Assembly (NCBI GenBank): GCA_011682355.1 | Contig: JAACEU010000018.1 | Span: forward strand, 1-8,361 | Source: Nitrospirota bacterium | Lineage (GTDB): Bacteria; Patescibacteriota; Gracilibacteria; UBA1369; LOWO2-01-FULL-3 | DNA length: 8,361 nt | Direction of reading: 5' to 3' | In this document: positions 7,640-8,361 of the stretch, in pieces | How positions within the stretch are numbered: position 1 is the first letter of the stretch | Layout of the letters: each line of letters opens with the position of its first letter | The notes under the pieces: generated by a model | The model's database searches: none | Told to the model about the DNA's origin: nothing | The model's input: the letters and a program-made list of their open reading frames with translations, nothing else | Translations under genes and position numbers: made by a program

Positions 7640-7726
7640 ATAGGGAAAGGGTCAAGGAACTTAATATTGATTAGTCGCTATCTGTTCCTTAACTCATCCG
7701 AAAGCCCAAAAGCCTAATTGATAGCT
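7640..7726 (-). promoter_or_regulatory. rpoB leader RNA with possible pseudoknot
   Basis: Four segments in minus-strand order can pair in the A-B-A'-B' way of an H-type pseudoknot. A at 7725-7720 (GCTATC) pairs with A' at 7682-7677 (GATAGC), 6 pairs. B at 7693-7684 (GTTAAGGAAC) pairs with B' at 7660-7651 (GTTCCTTGAC), 10 pairs with one G-U. Loops are 26, 1 and 16 nt. B' ends 11 nt before the ATG, the place where a ribosome-binding site would be, so folding could control rpoB translation. Arm A starts almost where transcription from the predicted promoter would begin. An alternative stem, AAAAGC (7729-7724) with GCTTTT (7713-7708), would compete with arm A if transcription starts further upstream. 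The family of this leader is not recognised. Confidence 0.5.
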
Positions 7727-7731
7727 TTTTT

Positions 7732-7759
7732 ATTTTACGTAGATTATACGTGAAGTCAA
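7732..7759 (-). promoter_or_regulatory. Predicted sigma-70-type promoter of rpoB
   Basis: On the minus strand, -35 TTGACT (7759-7754) and -10 TAAAAT (7737-7732) each match consensus at 5 of 6 bases and are 16 bases apart. Transcription would start near 7725. A perfect TATAAT also lies between them at 7748-7743, but its -35 region (near TCAAAT) is poor. The promoter lies in the spacer after the isomerase gene, which has no visible terminator, so rpoB may be both independently started and read through. Confidence 0.6.
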
Positions 7760-7780
7760 GTTAAAATTTGAGGGCCTTGT

Positions 7781-8361
7781 CTAATCGTCTTTTTCTTCTG
7801 TTTCTTCGGTGATTTTTACGTTTTTGTAATATTTCTCGTAATATTTTTTCACTTTTTCCAGTTCTTCGAGAACTTTGTCATCTTCACTTGCATGTAAATA
7901 TTTTGGAAGAATTTTTACAGAAATTGCTCCCGGATATTTGTCTTGTTTGAGCTTTGTCAGGAAACTTTCGAGAGGCATGATGCCTTCTGAAGGTGGAGCG
8001 TATTTTTTGCCTTTGTAGACATTTGATAAATGAATATGTACCAGATATTTTTTGAATGCTTTGTATGCGCGCATTAGATCTTGTTTCTTTTCTCCGATTC
8101 GTGCCGTGTCCAGAGAAATGTGTTTGAATTTTTTTAATTCTTGAGAGTTTGCCATCGCGTGTTCCGGGATAAATCCCAGGAATGTTCCCGCTGGTGCGTT
8201 TTCGAGTGCAATTGAGAGGAATTCTTTTTCTCTTAATCTTGGAATTTCCTTTTTTAGCCAGCTTGCGAGTTTGAAATCCAGGAGCTTTGGAGGTTGGAGT
8301 ACCAAAACTTTTGCTCCAATTTCTTTTGTCATTCGTACGATTTCTTTGATTCTTTTCGAAG
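7781..8361 (-). CDS. Xylose-isomerase-like TIM-barrel protein (sugar phosphate isomerase/epimerase family), 5' end outside window
   Basis: The frame is open to the window edge, so the N-terminal part is missing. The visible methionine at 8332 is internal: upstream codons read SKRIKEIVR, a helix leading into the strand GAKVLVLQPP typical of this barrel. Family signs in order: ALENAP with a metal-type Glu, ISLDTARIG with an Asp, and VHIHLSN with a His, followed by PPSEGIMPLESFLTKL, which resembles the usual gly-rich EG-(I/L)-(D/P) loop. Where many members have a final metal-binding Glu in a strand like ISVE, this protein has ISVK (Lys codon at 7913-7915). The end is a charged tail rich in Lys, Glu and Tyr. 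These enzymes isomerise or epimerise sugars or act as AP endonucleases; the substrate here cannot be told. Stop is TAG. The gene is 141 bases upstream of rpoB, same strand. Confidence 0.8.
   Translation of the reverse strand, partial: SKRIKEIVRMTKEIGAKVLVLQPPKLLDFKLASWLKKEIPRLREKEFLSIALENAPAGTFLGFIPEHAMANSQELKKFKHISLDTARIGEKKQDLMRAYKAFKKYLVHIHLSNVYKGKKYAPPSEGIMPLESFLTKLKQDKYPGAISVKILPKYLHASEDDKVLEELEKVKKYYEKYYKNVKITEETEEKDD

Noticed and set aside
7677..7731. Intrinsic terminator on the plus strand (GCTATC/GATAGC followed by a run of T)
   Set aside because: The loop would be about 37 bases with only 6 pairs, and no plus-strand gene precedes it. The arms make better sense in the minus-strand rpoB leader.
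7781..8332. Complete 183-residue protein starting at the methionine at 8332
   Set aside because: In-frame codons upstream to the window edge continue the TIM-barrel pattern, so this is an internal methionine of a truncated gene.

Overview
The window is bacterial and holds a compact run of genes, all on the minus strand: (5'-truncated) xylose-isomerase-like TIM-barrel protein, rpoB, ssb, then rpoC (3'-truncated). Read in transcription order it goes from coordinate 8361 down to 1. The base composition is AT-rich. Both RNA polymerase subunits read through with TGA never needed as a sense codon, so the standard code applies. The divergent but complete polymerase subunits, the dispersed ribosomal/RNAP gene order, the lack of Shine-Dalgarno sequences and the charged low-complexity tails suggest an uncultured small-genome lineage. 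Patescibacteria/CPR is my best guess (a Peregrinibacteria-like member would fit). This taxonomic call is an inference from protein style and was not searched.

Layout. 7781-8361: C-terminal part of a sugar-phosphate isomerase/epimerase-like protein. 7640-7780: a 141-base spacer with a good sigma-70-type promoter for rpoB and a leader of about 86 nt that can fold as an H-type pseudoknot ending 11 nt before the rpoB start. 3917-7639: rpoB, 1240 codons, with a lysine-rich histone-H1-like N-terminal tail and a charged C-terminal tail added to a normal beta core. 3852-3916: short spacer with a hairpin. 3312-3851: ssb, with a normal OB fold, an acidic E/P/A-rich linker and an atypical C-terminal tip. 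3176-3311: spacer holding a 90-base block with 59 G+C, full of short inverted and direct repeats, out of character with the surrounding DNA. 1-3175: rpoC, 1058 codons seen, including the zinc sites, NADFDGD catalytic loop, bridge helix and trigger loop; the C-terminus lies outside the window.

How they work together. RpoB and RpoC form the catalytic core of RNA polymerase. They are normally adjacent, downstream of rplJL. Here the single-stranded DNA-binding protein gene is placed between them and no ribosomal protein gene is present. No convincing intrinsic terminator is visible between rpoB and rpoC, so the three genes are probably one transcript started at the rpoB promoter, possibly with read-through from the isomerase gene. 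No tRNA, rRNA, CRISPR array, transposase or stretch of more than 300 bases without a gene was found. I see no new multi-gene defence or mobile system. The unusual signals are the rpoB leader RNA, the charged tails, the gene order and the GC-rich spacer.
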